Positions 54,351 through 63,304 are shown, counted from the first letter of the stretch. The stretch is 64,000 nucleotides of DNA from Gemmatimonadota bacterium (GCA_022826565.1 JAJDUP010000026.1:186001-250000); one strand, 5' to 3'. Notes: generated from the sequence alone by a model not told the origin. Translations and numbers: made by a program.

Positions 54351-55178
54351 TCACGGTATCCGCACAATGTCGATGGCGCCCAGGGCCGCAGAGATCTCGA
54401 CCTCGACCCGGCGTTCCGCCGTTTCCCAGTTGGGCGAGCGATAGCTCCTGCCGCTCCTCACGAACCCGTCGGCCTCGATCGCCGTGAGGAAGTTCTGGCG
54501 CATGACGCGGACGCCCAGTGACTCCGGCACCCTGATCTCGAGGGCGCCCAATCCCATCTCCACCGAAACACGCGCGTCGCGCGGCCATTCGCCGCCCAGT
54601 CCGAGGGTTACAGAACCGACGCCCGCCTTGACCGTCACCCTCTCGACGTTGAGGTTGCCGATGCCGTGCATCGACAGCTTTGCCGCGCCCACATTGATCG
54701 ACGCCGACTCCATCGCCACCGGGTTGATCTCGTCGATGCGGATCTCCGATTCCGAAGCCCCGGTGCTGACGTCGAGGTCCAGCAGCGGCAATCCGGACAG
54801 GTCGAGCTCGGCGGAGCCCGCGCCGAAGTCCAGATCGAGGTCCATGGGCACGTCCCGTGACAACCACAGGTCAAGCGACGAGGATTCGGATCGGTCCTTG
54901 AACCGGCGATTATCCCGCGTGCGGATGCCGAGATCGAGACGGCCACCTCGGTAGTCGGCGCGGGGCGTCGCGAAGTCCTCGTCGTAATCGAAGCGGGCGC
55001 GGTAGAGCAGGTCGGATTCGCCGGGCCGCAGCGTGAGTTCGCCCGCGCCGTAGCTGACGTTGACCTCGAGACGCTCCTCGTCCGTCACCTGACGCGTCCA
55101 GGTCACGGTCTTGAGTTGTGCCGCCTGCAGCTGTCCGGCCTGGGCAGCGAGCATGAAAACGGCCAGAAGCCGGTTCAT
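54351..55178 (-). CDS. Periplasmic toast-rack / DUF4097-type protein
   Basis: 275 residues. Signal peptide 1-18 (LLAVFMLAAQAGQLQA). The rest is a beta-rich repeat of polar/hydrophobic alternation (LDLDFGAGSAELDLSGLP, VSTGASESEIRIDEIN, VGAAKLSMHGIGNLNVERV, AGVGSVTLGLGGE, ELG-type turns), typical of toast_rack or LiaF-like C-terminal domains where stacked strands form a superhelix. It overlaps the envelope protein gene by ATGA. Members of this fold often accompany cell-envelope stress systems. Function is unknown. Confidence 0.75.
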   Translation of the reverse strand: MNRLLAVFMLAAQAGQLQAAQLKTVTWTRQVTDEERLEVNVSYGAGELTLRPGESDLLYRARFDYDEDFATPRADYRGGRLDLGIRTRDNRRFKDRSESSSLDLWLSRDVPMDLDLDFGAGSAELDLSGLPLLDLDVSTGASESEIRIDEINPVAMESASINVGAAKLSMHGIGNLNVERVTVKAGVGSVTLGLGGEWPRDARVSVEMGLGALEIRVPESLGVRVMRQNFLTAIEADGFVRSGRSYRSPNWETAERRVEVEISAALGAIDIVRIP

Positions 55179-56743
55179 CGTTCCTCCTCGCGGGCCTCGT
55201 CCGCGTCTTCTTCCACGTCATCCTCCGGTGACCAATCCACCGGGATGTCCATGTCTTCCCCGTAGCGGTCGGGCCAGAGCGCCGTGTACTTGCCGCCCCT
55301 TGTGATGATCACGGCGCCGAAGCCGGTCATCACGGCAACGATGCCGGCGAGCACGGCCAGGACCTCGACGATGCCGCCGATCCATCCGATCAACGGCAGC
55401 GCACCGAGCGCGCTGCCGACCGCGAAGGGAAGCATGAGCGCGCCCAGTCCGGTCAGCCTCACGTGCGTGGCCCGGCCGCGGTCGACCCGGTCGAGCCACG
55501 GATAGTCCTGGTCCAGAACCCACCGACCCACGTGATGGCTCACTCCGACGTATCCTGCGAATGCCGCCAGCGCGACGGCAAGCGGGTACAGCGGCACCCA
55601 GGCAAGCAGGACCGGGATTCCGACCACGGAAATCGCCAGAACGACGCACCCGATTACGAAAACCGGGACCACGAGAAACCCTCCCGCGAATCCGACCGCG
55701 GCCGCCCTCCCCGGGCGGTACTCGATCTCCCTCGTGACCGTGTCCAGACGCAGTCCGGCGAAGCGGGTCAAGAGCAGCGTGAGGCAGCCGAGGACGATGA
55801 ATGTGAAGATCGCTTCGACGACCTCGCCTGCGGCCCGCAACGCTCGCCACGCGCTGCCTTCACGCCGATTCGAGGTCGCGCGGTGCCGGTCCGGCTCCCA
55901 TTCGCCGTCCGGGGCTGCGGCTGCCTCGGGAGCTGCAGGGGCAGTTGGCGGTTCCGGCAGCGCCGTAACCCCTGCCTCCCGGTCTGCTCGCGACTCCGCA
56001 AGGTCCACCACCTCGCCCCGCACCTCTCCCCCGAGCAGTTCGATTTCGGAACGCGCGTGCCGGACATCGCCGTCGATGCGCCCCGACTCGCCCAAATCCA
56101 TCGTCGCGTCAAGCAGAACCACGTCGCCGCGGATGCGGCCATGCACGTCGAGCCAGCCGTCCACAACCAGGAGGCTGCCGTCCACCTCGTCGCCTTCGGC
56201 TACCGAATAGTCCTCCCCCACCCGGATGTCCATCGACTCCAGGTCCACGTCGGCCAGCGCGGCTCCGAGCGCCGCAATCCCCTCCGCCCTCGCCAGGGAG
56301 GCCAGAAATTCCTGTGCCGAGGTCCGTTCGCGCCGGGTCTGAAGCGGTGGCTCGCGGGCGGCCACGGCTTCGGCCAGTACACGGTCGACGCGGTCGAGCA
56401 GCGACCGCTCGGGCGCCGCCAATCCCGGGTCGGGCGCCCAGGCCTCGAGTTCGCGTGCCAGGGGTCCGTCGGAGAGCGAGAGGATGCTCCCGAGAAGATC
56501 CCGCCACGCGCGGTCGGAGTCGTCCCCCGCCTGGTAGCTACCGAGCACATCCCCGTCGAGTGAGGCAACGCCGTCCGCGAAGCTGAGGACCAGGATCTCG
56601 CCGTCCGCAAATTCCAGCTCGAGGGAGGCCTCCGACTGCGAGACTTCGATCTGGCTGAAAACGACCGCGCGTTCCTGCGCCGCGCCTACGCCGGCGGCAA
56701 GGGCAGCGGCCAGGCCGGCGAGGGCCGTGCAGAGCAGATTCAT
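55175..56743 (-). CDS. Envelope protein with bactofilin-like beta-helix region and C-terminal membrane segments
   Basis: 522 residues from ATG 56743. A signal peptide (1-23) is followed by a charged helical part to about 205. Residues about 210-275 are strand-turn repeats (GSLLVVDGWLDVHGRIRGDV, RIDGDVRHARSEIELLGGEV) like a short bactofilin or polymer-forming segment. A Pro/Ala-rich linker leads to four or five membrane segments between about 320 and 490. The C-terminus is acidic (EEDADEAREEER). The longer frame upstream has no signal peptide and is rejected. It probably tethers the beta-helix part to the inner membrane, but topology is inference. Confidence 0.72.
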   Translation of the reverse strand: MNLLCTALAGLAAALAAGVGAAQERAVVFSQIEVSQSEASLELEFADGEILVLSFADGVASLDGDVLGSYQAGDDSDRAWRDLLGSILSLSDGPLARELEAWAPDPGLAAPERSLLDRVDRVLAEAVAAREPPLQTRRERTSAQEFLASLARAEGIAALGAALADVDLESMDIRVGEDYSVAEGDEVDGSLLVVDGWLDVHGRIRGDVVLLDATMDLGESGRIDGDVRHARSEIELLGGEVRGEVVDLAESRADREAGVTALPEPPTAPAAPEAAAAPDGEWEPDRHRATSNRREGSAWRALRAAGEVVEAIFTFIVLGCLTLLLTRFAGLRLDTVTREIEYRPGRAAAVGFAGGFLVVPVFVIGCVVLAISVVGIPVLLAWVPLYPLAVALAAFAGYVGVSHHVGRWVLDQDYPWLDRVDRGRATHVRLTGLGALMLPFAVGSALGALPLIGWIGGIVEVLAVLAGIVAVMTGFGAVIITRGGKYTALWPDRYGEDMDIPVDWSPEDDVEEDADEAREEER

Positions 56744-56747
56744 GGGT

Positions 56748-57659
56748 CTAAACCGGTACATGCCGACGTTCCAATCCCGTGGTCTTCGCCACATTCCTGT
56801 ACAGGATCCATCCCGACAGCGCGGTGAGTGTGGTGAGCAGGACCAGCCCGCCCACAAACAGGGGCGCCGCGCCGGCGCCGGCGAGGCCGGCCGGCACGAC
56901 GTCCGAGAAAATGCCCGCTCCGGTGCCCAGGATGCCGCCGAGCGCATCGGGCAGGGCGGCGATGCCCTGGCTCCAGAGGAACCCCGCCAGGTTCGAAAGC
57001 GTCACCAGCGGGTTGTTGGCGAAGAGCATGTAGCCGGTCGCCACGACGGCCGCCGTGGGTCCGAAGGCCACGCCCGACGCGGCGGCGAGCCGCTCCTGGC
57101 GCTGCGGCCAGAGGCCGGCGAGCAGATGTCGCACTCGGGTGCCCGTCCGGGCGTTCTCGGCCACATGCACCCGCGCCATTACCCGATCGGCGAACCCTGC
57201 GGCCGGGGCCAGGGCCGGCAGCCGGCCCAGTTCCCGGTGCAGGCGGCCCCAACCGGCCAGGACCGCGGCAGCCTCCGGGTCCCGGGCGACGAGCGACTTG
57301 AGCGCTCGCGCACGTCGGGTGGAGAGCGTGCCGTCGTGGAGCGCGTCGAAGACATTCGCCACCGACCAGTCCGCCCCCCCGGCAAGCCAGGCCCGGAGTC
57401 TGCCAGGGCGTGACGGACGGATGTGCAGCGACGCGATGATCCTCGCCTTCAAATCGCGGGCGGGCACGTGGGGCTGGATGTCCTGCAGGGCCGTGAAGAG
57501 GGTGCGGCAGGCGCGAACCTCCGCCTGGAGCCCGGGGTCCCGGGCGATTTCGTGTTCGAAGCTCCGCCGGTCATCGCCGCGCAACTCACCGTCCAGGTAC
57601 GAGAACAGCCGCCTCGCCTCCGGATTCGGTTGGTTGGTTGTACGATGATTCCGCTTCAC
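56748..57659 (-). CDS. Anti-sigma factor-like membrane protein paired with the upstream ECF sigma
   Basis: 303 residues from GTG 57659, which has GGGAG eight bases before it; the TTG at 57719 is an alternative without a Shine-Dalgarno. The N-terminal 80 residues are helical (RRLFSYLDGELRGDDRRSFEHEIARD), similar to the anti-sigma domain of ECF regulators, but the zinc motif Hx3Cx2C of ZAS proteins is not present. Residues about 175-300 include two hydrophobic segments, so it sits in the inner membrane. It starts 71 bases after the sigma gene. A DNA-binding role is unlikely. Confidence 0.72.
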   Translation of the reverse strand: MKRNHRTTNQPNPEARRLFSYLDGELRGDDRRSFEHEIARDPGLQAEVRACRTLFTALQDIQPHVPARDLKARIIASLHIRPSRPGRLRAWLAGGADWSVANVFDALHDGTLSTRRARALKSLVARDPEAAAVLAGWGRLHRELGRLPALAPAAGFADRVMARVHVAENARTGTRVRHLLAGLWPQRQERLAAASGVAFGPTAAVVATGYMLFANNPLVTLSNLAGFLWSQGIAALPDALGGILGTGAGIFSDVVPAGLAGAGAAPLFVGGLVLLTTLTALSGWILYRNVAKTTGLERRHVPV

Positions 57660-57730
57660 GTCCCGGTCTCCCTGATGGTTGTCAATCCCAATACGCCGCC
57701 TGCGATTCGGCGGTTTCAAGCCCCGTAATG

Positions 57731-58330
57731 CTAACCCGAAGGATCGAGCAGCGGACCCAGCGCCGCCTTCAGCTCCAGCCGTGCTCGATGGATGTAGGTC
57801 TTCACGGTTCCGAGGGGAATCTCCAGGATATCGGCGATCTCCTGGTACGAGTAGCCCTCGACGTGACGCAGCAATGTAACCGCCCGGTACTCGGGTCTGA
57901 GCCTGCCGATCGCGGTCTCGATCTGGCTGCCGAGTTCGAGGTTCTCCACGTAGGCGTCCGGACGCTCCTCCGACGACTCGAGCACCAGGCTCGTCCGGGC
58001 CTGTTCGTCCGGGGTGACCGCGTTGGCAGAGCCGTGGATGGAGATCGTGTCCAGGCGGCGCTTGCGGAGGTGATCGATCGTCAGGTTGTGGGCGATCTTG
58101 AACATCCAGCTCGAGAACTTGTAGCCGGGGTTGTAGCTGCCGATTGCGTTGAAGGCCCGAATGAACGCTTCCTGGGCGAGATCCTCGGCCACACTCCGGT
58201 CGCGCACCATGCGGTAGATCAGACTGAAGACCGGCCGCTCGTAGCGGTTAAGCAGTTCCCTGAACGCCTTCTCACGGCCCCTGGCCGCCTGCAGGGCGAG
58301 TGTCCTGTCGTCGGGAACCGCACTTTCCAC
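57731..58330 (-). CDS. ECF RNA polymerase sigma factor (RpoE-like)
   Basis: 199 residues. Region 2 (FRELLNRYERPVFSLIYRMV, AEDLAQEAFIRAFNAIGSY, KFSSWMFKIAHNLTIDHLRK) and region 4 (RPEYRAVTLLRHVEGYSYQEIADILEI, GTVKTYIHRARLEL) are both present. It lacks an N-terminal region 1, as normal for group IV. The start is a GTG at 58330. It should direct transcription of the downstream envelope genes and perhaps itself, held in check by the anti-sigma-like protein. Its own upstream region (minus strand 58331-58440) has no clear ECF promoter that I could assign. Confidence 0.9.
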   Translation of the reverse strand: MESAVPDDRTLALQAARGREKAFRELLNRYERPVFSLIYRMVRDRSVAEDLAQEAFIRAFNAIGSYNPGYKFSSWMFKIAHNLTIDHLRKRRLDTISIHGSANAVTPDEQARTSLVLESSEERPDAYVENLELGSQIETAIGRLRPEYRAVTLLRHVEGYSYQEIADILEIPLGTVKTYIHRARLELKAALGPLLDPSG

Positions 58331-58642
58331 GGGTATCGGCGTTCCTCGCGATTCGGCTCGGCGTGGGCGAAGTCCCGCATTCCGGCGGTTTGCGGGGCGT
58401 CATGACAACCTACTACGACGTGGGGTGCCATCTTCTTTACCGCAGGACCGGTCAGGGGTCGGGCATCCGGGTGACGACCTGCGGGCCGCGCGCTGTAGAT
58501 GGCGGACGGGCCGGGAGGGTTGCACGGGGTTGGAGGGTGCCGCCCGGGTTGTCTACCTTTGGGCCTCCGCCGGCCCGCCGGGCCCGGGCGCGCCACAGGA
58601 GGCGCGCACCGATCCACCGTGGAATGCAACGTCAGGTGTCGC
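58331..58642. other. Divergent intergenic region between the ECF sigma gene and ubiE (312 bases)
   Basis: No gene is seen. It must carry the promoters for both sides. The ubiE promoter is given separately. For the sigma gene, TTGTCA on the minus strand near 58400 with CGGAAT 18 bases on is a weak candidate. Confidence 0.5.
58530..58559 (+). promoter_or_regulatory. Promoter of ubiE
   Basis: TTGGAG at 58530-58535, an 18-base spacer, TACCTT at 58554-58559. The -10 and the spacing agree with the guaB, lepA and NifU promoters; the -35 is weaker. Confidence 0.5.
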
Positions 58643-59383
58643 TTGACCGCCTCCCGTGACGCAGAGCCAGCGAGCGGCACCGCCCGCGCCGCTCAGGTGC
58701 GCAGGCTTTTCAGCGAGATTGCACCGCGCTACGACCTGCTCAACCACGTCCTCAGCCTGAACATCGACAGGCGATGGCGCCGCCGGGCCGTGAGCGAACT
58801 GGGGTGGGAGCGCGACCCCGCCGGATCGTACCTCGACGTCTGTGCGGGGACCTTCGACCTCGCGCTGGAAGTGACCGCTCAGCCCGGGTTTCCCGGCCGC
58901 GTGGTGGCCGCCGACTTCGCCTTTCCGATGCTGGCCAGGGGAATGCCCAAGATCGAGGCCGCGCCGGTGCAGGCCGTTTGCGGCGACGCCCAGCAGCTCC
59001 CCTTCGCCAGCAACTCGTTCGCCGGCGCGACGGTGGGATTCGGCGTCCGCAACCTCTCCGAGCCGCTCGCCGGATTCCGCGAGGTGCACCGCGTGCTGCA
59101 GCCCGGCGCCCGCTTTGTGGTGCTGGAGTTCACGGTGCCGCCCGGGAGGCTGATGCGCTGGGCCTATCTCCTCTACTTCAACCACATCCTGCCGAGGGTT
59201 GGGCGGCTCGTGTCCGGCCATCCCTGGGCGTACACCTACCTGCCGAAATCAGTGGAGGGCTTTCCGGGACCCGATGCGCTGGCCGGGATGCTCCGGCGCG
59301 CGGGGTTCGCGTCCGCCAGGTGGTTTCTCCTTACCGGGGGGATCGCCGCGATCCACGTGGCGACGAAGGCCGCGCGGGACTGA
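58643..59383 (+). CDS. ubiE: Demethylmenaquinone/ubiquinone methyltransferase
   Basis: C-methyltransferase of the quinone pathway, probably acting on demethylmenaquinone (MenG). With TTG 58643 the protein has 246 residues, a normal length. It shows VRRLFSEIAPRYDLLNHVLSL (UbiE N-terminal signature), the SAM motif as YLDVCAGTFDLAL (usual DxGGGTGD replaced by DVCAGTFD), DAQQLPFASNSFAGATVGFGVRN, and LEFTVPPGRLM followed by YTYLPKSVEGFPGP. The start is uncertain: CAGGTG precedes TTG 58643, GTG 58619 and GTG 58697 are alternatives. The last 53 bases overlap the convergent M16 gene. Confidence 0.87.
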   Translation: MTASRDAEPASGTARAAQVRRLFSEIAPRYDLLNHVLSLNIDRRWRRRAVSELGWERDPAGSYLDVCAGTFDLALEVTAQPGFPGRVVAADFAFPMLARGMPKIEAAPVQAVCGDAQQLPFASNSFAGATVGFGVRNLSEPLAGFREVHRVLQPGARFVVLEFTVPPGRLMRWAYLLYFNHILPRVGRLVSGHPWAYTYLPKSVEGFPGPDALAGMLRRAGFASARWFLLTGGIAAIHVATKAARD

Positions 59384-60860
59384 CCCCCGCGGGGCCTGGC
59401 ACGTTCCCGAGGACGGTAACGGTCCCCAGCTCCGACGGGGAGCCGTCGAAGCGGGCCGTGTCGCCGACCAGCAGGATGGTCATGCGCGCGGGATCGACTG
59501 CGCTGCGAAACACTTCCTGGACGGCGGCGGGCGTCACGTCCTGGATGCCGTCGACGTAGCGCTCGAGCCAGTCGGCCGGAAGATCGAGCCTCCTGTACGC
59601 CATGCCCCGCGCGACGACCTGGAAGGGGGTGCGGAAGTTGAAGACGAACCCGTTGACCACCTCGTCGACGGCGTGCGACACCTCTGCCGGCGTGGGAGGT
59701 GCGGCCCTCATCGAGTCGACCGCGGCCAGGAGCAGGCGGGCGGCCGCCAGGGTGCTCTCGGGCCTGGTGCGGGTCAGCGCCCCCGCGAGGCCGTCGTCCC
59801 TGCTCGAAGTCGTCCAGATCGACGAGGCGCTGTAAGCCAGGCCCTGCCGTGTCCTCACCTCCGAGGAGAGGCGGCTCGAGAGACCGGACGCGCCGAGGAT
59901 GCTGTTGCCGATCCGCGAAGCGAAGTAGCCGGGATTGTCCCCCTGCCGAACGGCGGTCGACTGGGCCATCACCACGACGCTCTGCTCGATTTCCCTGTGG
60001 AGAACGAAGACCCCGGGCTCGGAACGGATATCGGCCACCGGGTTTTCGCCGAGTCTGCCGGAGCAGGGGGGCCACTCGGCGAGGATTTCGTCGAGCAGCC
60101 GGCGGGTGCGGTTCCAGGTGACATCGCCGGCGACGCCCACGACCATGTTGCCTGGGCACACGACCGCTTCGTGCACCAGGCGCAGCTTCTCCTCGGCGAG
60201 GTCGGCGGGTTCCAGGTCAGTCGGGCTCATCTCCCAGCCGACCGGATGATCGCCGTACATGATCCGGTTGAAGATTCCGAAGGCAAGCGACGCGGGATCC
60301 TCCGGGCGCCGCCTCACGCGCTCGATCTCGGCGCTGCGCCAGAGCTCGACCTGGGCGGAGTCGAAGCGCGGCTCGCGCAGCATCGCGCCCCATAGCCGCA
60401 CCGCATCGTCGACCTGTTCCGAAAGGGTGTTGACCCACGAGGACGCACCGCCGCCCCCCTGTCCGAAGCTCATCGCGAGCGCCAGGGTTTCGATGCGCGC
60501 GTCGACGGAGTCCGGGGGCAGGGTGGCGGTGCCGCCCGTGCGGAGGAGGCCGGCCATCGCCGTGGCGGCCGCGAAGGAATCGCGGCCGAAGTGCCGGACG
60601 CCTCCCTCGAAGGTGGCGTAGAAGGTCACCAGCGGCAGTTCCGGGTCCTGCACGAAGTAGACGGGGACGCCGCGGACGGTCTCTTCGCGGGGAGCCAGCC
60701 GCCGGAAGCGCAGCTCGGGGAAGGTCAGCCGATCGATGCGCTCCCGCACCGTTTCCTGGGCCCCGGCCGGTGGAGTTGGCGCGCAGACCGCAAGGGCGGC
60801 GGCGAGACAGGTCAGAACGGTGGCACCGACCGGTTGGCGGGGGTGGCGGCGCGGAATCAT
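59331..60860 (-). CDS. M16 family peptidase homologue without HxxEH (regulatory partner)
   Basis: 509 residues from ATG 60860, overlapping the catalytic partner by ATGA. Signal peptide (about 1-34). The place of the zinc motif reads GGVRHFGRDSFAAATAMAGLL, with neither the HxxEH pair nor the third ligand. The substrate-binding RxxxGLAYS-type motif is intact (SSEVRTRQGLAYSASS near residue 360). In M16B pairs one subunit holds the zinc, the other supplies this Arg/Tyr site, and the two form a heterodimeric clamshell. The C-terminal end runs into ubiE on the opposite strand. Confidence 0.85.
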   Translation of the reverse strand: MIPRRHPRQPVGATVLTCLAAALAVCAPTPPAGAQETVRERIDRLTFPELRFRRLAPREETVRGVPVYFVQDPELPLVTFYATFEGGVRHFGRDSFAAATAMAGLLRTGGTATLPPDSVDARIETLALAMSFGQGGGGASSWVNTLSEQVDDAVRLWGAMLREPRFDSAQVELWRSAEIERVRRRPEDPASLAFGIFNRIMYGDHPVGWEMSPTDLEPADLAEEKLRLVHEAVVCPGNMVVGVAGDVTWNRTRRLLDEILAEWPPCSGRLGENPVADIRSEPGVFVLHREIEQSVVVMAQSTAVRQGDNPGYFASRIGNSILGASGLSSRLSSEVRTRQGLAYSASSIWTTSSRDDGLAGALTRTRPESTLAAARLLLAAVDSMRAAPPTPAEVSHAVDEVVNGFVFNFRTPFQVVARGMAYRRLDLPADWLERYVDGIQDVTPAAVQEVFRSAVDPARMTILLVGDTARFDGSPSELGTVTVLGNVPGPAGVSPARPSSPRGSRRSPR

Positions 60861-62371
60861 CTCTGTCCGTCCTTCCGCACCATTGTCGCTACCGTCCGCG
60901 AACCGTCGTTCAGGTACTGTATCGCCACGCGCTGCACGTCCTGCGGGGTCACCTCGGCGATGCGGCGGGACAGCCGGAATGTCTCGCTCCAATCCCCGAA
61001 CGACGCTTCGGACTCGGCGATCTGCATCGCCAGCTCAAGGTTGGAGGACAGGCGGCGAAACTCGCTGGCGCGCAGCTGGTTTCCGATCCGTACGAGGACG
61101 CCGGGGTCGGGGGGAGCGGCCTTGATCTTCGCGATCTCGTCGTAGATCGCGGCTTCGATCTCGTCAGTCGTGCGGGGTGCCTTGGGGACCGCCGAGATCG
61201 TGAAGAGTCGGGGGTAGGAGAACCCCGGTCCCAGGTACGCGGCGACGTGCACCGCCGACTGGTCTTCGGCGATCAGTCGCTGGTAGAGCCGAGTGCTCCT
61301 TCCGCCGGTGAGCACCGAGGCGAGCATGGTCAGCGCCGGGGCATCGGGGTGGAAGCCCGACCCTACCCGCCAGCCGATCATCACCCTGGGCTCGGCGTCG
61401 AACGCGACGGTGATCCGGCGTTCCCCGGCCTGGGCGGGTTCACTCGCCCGCACCGGGGGGGCCTGCCGCCCTGGTGCGATCGGACCGAAATACTCTTCCG
61501 CCAGTCGTCTCACCCGGCCCGCGTCCACGTCGCCGACGATCGCCGCCACTGCGTTCCGCGCCCCGTAGTAGTCGCGAAAGTACTCGGTCGCCTGGCGCCT
61601 GGTCAGGTTTTCCAGATCCGACGTGTGTCCGATCACCGGCACGCCGTAGGGGTGCACCTGGAACGCCGTAGCCAGGAAGGCGTTCTCGAGGATGCCTCCC
61701 GGGCTCGTCTCGAGTCGCATGCGGCGCTCCTCCCGAACCACGTCCAGCTCGGTATAGAACTCGCGGAACACCGGGCTGCGCATGCGGTCTGCTTCGAGCG
61801 CGAACCAGAGTTCGATCCGGTTTGCGGGGATTTCGACGAAGTAGCGGGTGGCCTCGTGGGTGGTGGTCGCGTTCAGGCCCCGCGCTCCCTGGGCGGAGAG
61901 GATGCGGTCGAACTCGTTTGGAACCACATGCACGCGCGCCTGGTCCTGGAGCGACGCGAATGCCGACCGCAACTGCCTGACCGCCGTCGTGTCGGGCGTG
62001 GGACTGCCCAGTTCGGCGAGAATGGAGTCGCGGACTGCATCCATGGCGTCCATCAGCGGCGCCTCGCGGATGCGGTCCGAGGTGCCGATCTCTTCCGAAC
62101 CCTTGAAGAGCATGTGCTCGACGACGTGCGCAATCCCGGTATTGCCGAGGTGCTCGTTGACCGAGCCCACGGGATAGTGGACCACCAGAGCGGCGGTGGG
62201 GGACTGGCGCCGCTCCAGGATCAGGAAGGTCATGCCGTTGTCGAGGGTGAAGCGGTCGACGGGGAGTTCGGTGCCGGGTGCGGGGCCGCGCCGCTGGGCG
62301 TAGGCATCCATGGGCGGGAGGGCGGCGGCCAGGCACACCGCCAGGACTGCGCTGCGGGCGCGCACGGCCAT
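60857..62371 (-). CDS. M16 family zinc peptidase (catalytic subunit)
   Basis: 504 residues, signal peptide 1-26 (VLAVCLAAALPP core), periplasmic. The zinc-binding inverted motif is HVVEH (His82, Glu85, His86) in GIAHVVEHMLFKG, and the third ligand lies in the Glu-containing helix ELDVVREERRMRLE about 75 to 80 residues further on. Two M16 halves are visible, the second inactive-like. It pairs with the following gene, which lacks the metal site. ATG 62371 is preceded by no strong Shine-Dalgarno; the open frame extends 60 codons further upstream but has no signal peptide. Confidence 0.9.
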   Translation of the reverse strand: MAVRARSAVLAVCLAAALPPMDAYAQRRGPAPGTELPVDRFTLDNGMTFLILERRQSPTAALVVHYPVGSVNEHLGNTGIAHVVEHMLFKGSEEIGTSDRIREAPLMDAMDAVRDSILAELGSPTPDTTAVRQLRSAFASLQDQARVHVVPNEFDRILSAQGARGLNATTTHEATRYFVEIPANRIELWFALEADRMRSPVFREFYTELDVVREERRMRLETSPGGILENAFLATAFQVHPYGVPVIGHTSDLENLTRRQATEYFRDYYGARNAVAAIVGDVDAGRVRRLAEEYFGPIAPGRQAPPVRASEPAQAGERRITVAFDAEPRVMIGWRVGSGFHPDAPALTMLASVLTGGRSTRLYQRLIAEDQSAVHVAAYLGPGFSYPRLFTISAVPKAPRTTDEIEAAIYDEIAKIKAAPPDPGVLVRIGNQLRASEFRRLSSNLELAMQIAESEASFGDWSETFRLSRRIAEVTPQDVQRVAIQYLNDGSRTVATMVRKDGQR

Positions 62372-62439
62372 GAAGCGGCTCCACGGACGATGCGCAACCC
62401 GGCGGATCGGCTGCCGATCGACAGCGGGGCCGCGCCCGG

Positions 62440-63300
62440 TCAACACACGTCTCCCATTGTGGCTGCGCCGTCCTCCGGCCCAGGCTGACACCGGGGGCAG
62501 ACGAAGGCGGAGCGGCCGCCGAAAACGATACGCTCGATGACGGCGCGACATCTCGGGCAGGGCCGGCCTTCGCGTCCGTAGGCGTGCAGCGCCCGCCGGA
62601 ACCGCCCCTCATTCCCGTCCGGCGCGCGGTAGTTGCGCAGGGTGGTGCCGCCGGCTTCGACCGCGCGCCGAAGAACCCGCCGGAGCGAGCGATGGAGGCG
62701 GGTGGCAGAGACCTCGCCGATCAAGTTCGCCGGGGTGCGCGGGTGGATTCCGGCGAACCAGCATGCCTCCACCGCGTAGATGTTGCCCACGCCGGCGATT
62801 CTGCGCTGGTCGAGGAGGAGAGAGCGGACGGGCGACCTGGAGCGGGAGAGGATCCGGCGCAGCCGCGCACCCGTAAATGACCGCGCGAGGGGCTCCGGAC
62901 CCAGCCGCCGGGACCACCGCGTCCAGTCCGAGGAGGGGAGGTGGCGGAGGCGGCCGAATCGCCGCACGTCGTCGTAGGTCAGGGAGCCGCCGTCGGTGAA
63001 CTGAAACAGGACGGCCGGGTGAGTCGATCCAGGCCCGGGTCCTGGACCGGTTCCAGGCACGAGACGCCCCGTCATTCCGAGATTGACGACCACGCGGGTG
63101 GCGTCCTCGAAGGTGAGCACCACATTCTTGCCCCGCCTTGCCGTTGTTCCAAATCGCCTGCCTGCCACCGCCTCGGCGAACCGGTGCGGCGGCCCGTCCA
63201 CCACGTCCTCCCGGAGCACCGTGACCGAACTCACCACCCTGCCGGGCAGGACCCTGTTCAGCCCCCGTGCGATGGTCTCGGCCTCGGGGAGTTCCGGCAC
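62440..63300 (-). CDS. mutM: Formamidopyrimidine-DNA glycosylase
   Basis: Excises 8-oxoguanine and FAPy lesions and nicks the strand. The 286-residue protein starts MPELPEAET with catalytic Pro2 and Glu3, has Lys58 in RRGKNVVL, a helix-two-turn-helix region with IAGVGNIYAVEACWFAGIHP, and a C-terminal zinc finger of four Cys (GRPCPRCRAVIER ... AFVCPRCQ). All motifs needed for base excision are present. It is preceded by the YbjQ gene after four bases and so may be co-transcribed. Start and length agree with the family. Confidence 0.95.
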   Translation of the reverse strand: MPELPEAETIARGLNRVLPGRVVSSVTVLREDVVDGPPHRFAEAVAGRRFGTTARRGKNVVLTFEDATRVVVNLGMTGRLVPGTGPGPGPGSTHPAVLFQFTDGGSLTYDDVRRFGRLRHLPSSDWTRWSRRLGPEPLARSFTGARLRRILSRSRSPVRSLLLDQRRIAGVGNIYAVEACWFAGIHPRTPANLIGEVSATRLHRSLRRVLRRAVEAGGTTLRNYRAPDGNEGRFRRALHAYGREGRPCPRCRAVIERIVFGGRSAFVCPRCQPGPEDGAATMGDVC

Positions 63301-63304
63301 GATG

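Noticed and set aside
62438..62443. TTGACC on the minus strand at the end of mutM, possible -35 for the M16 genes
   Set aside because: The 18-base position gives GATCGG, too poor for a -10.
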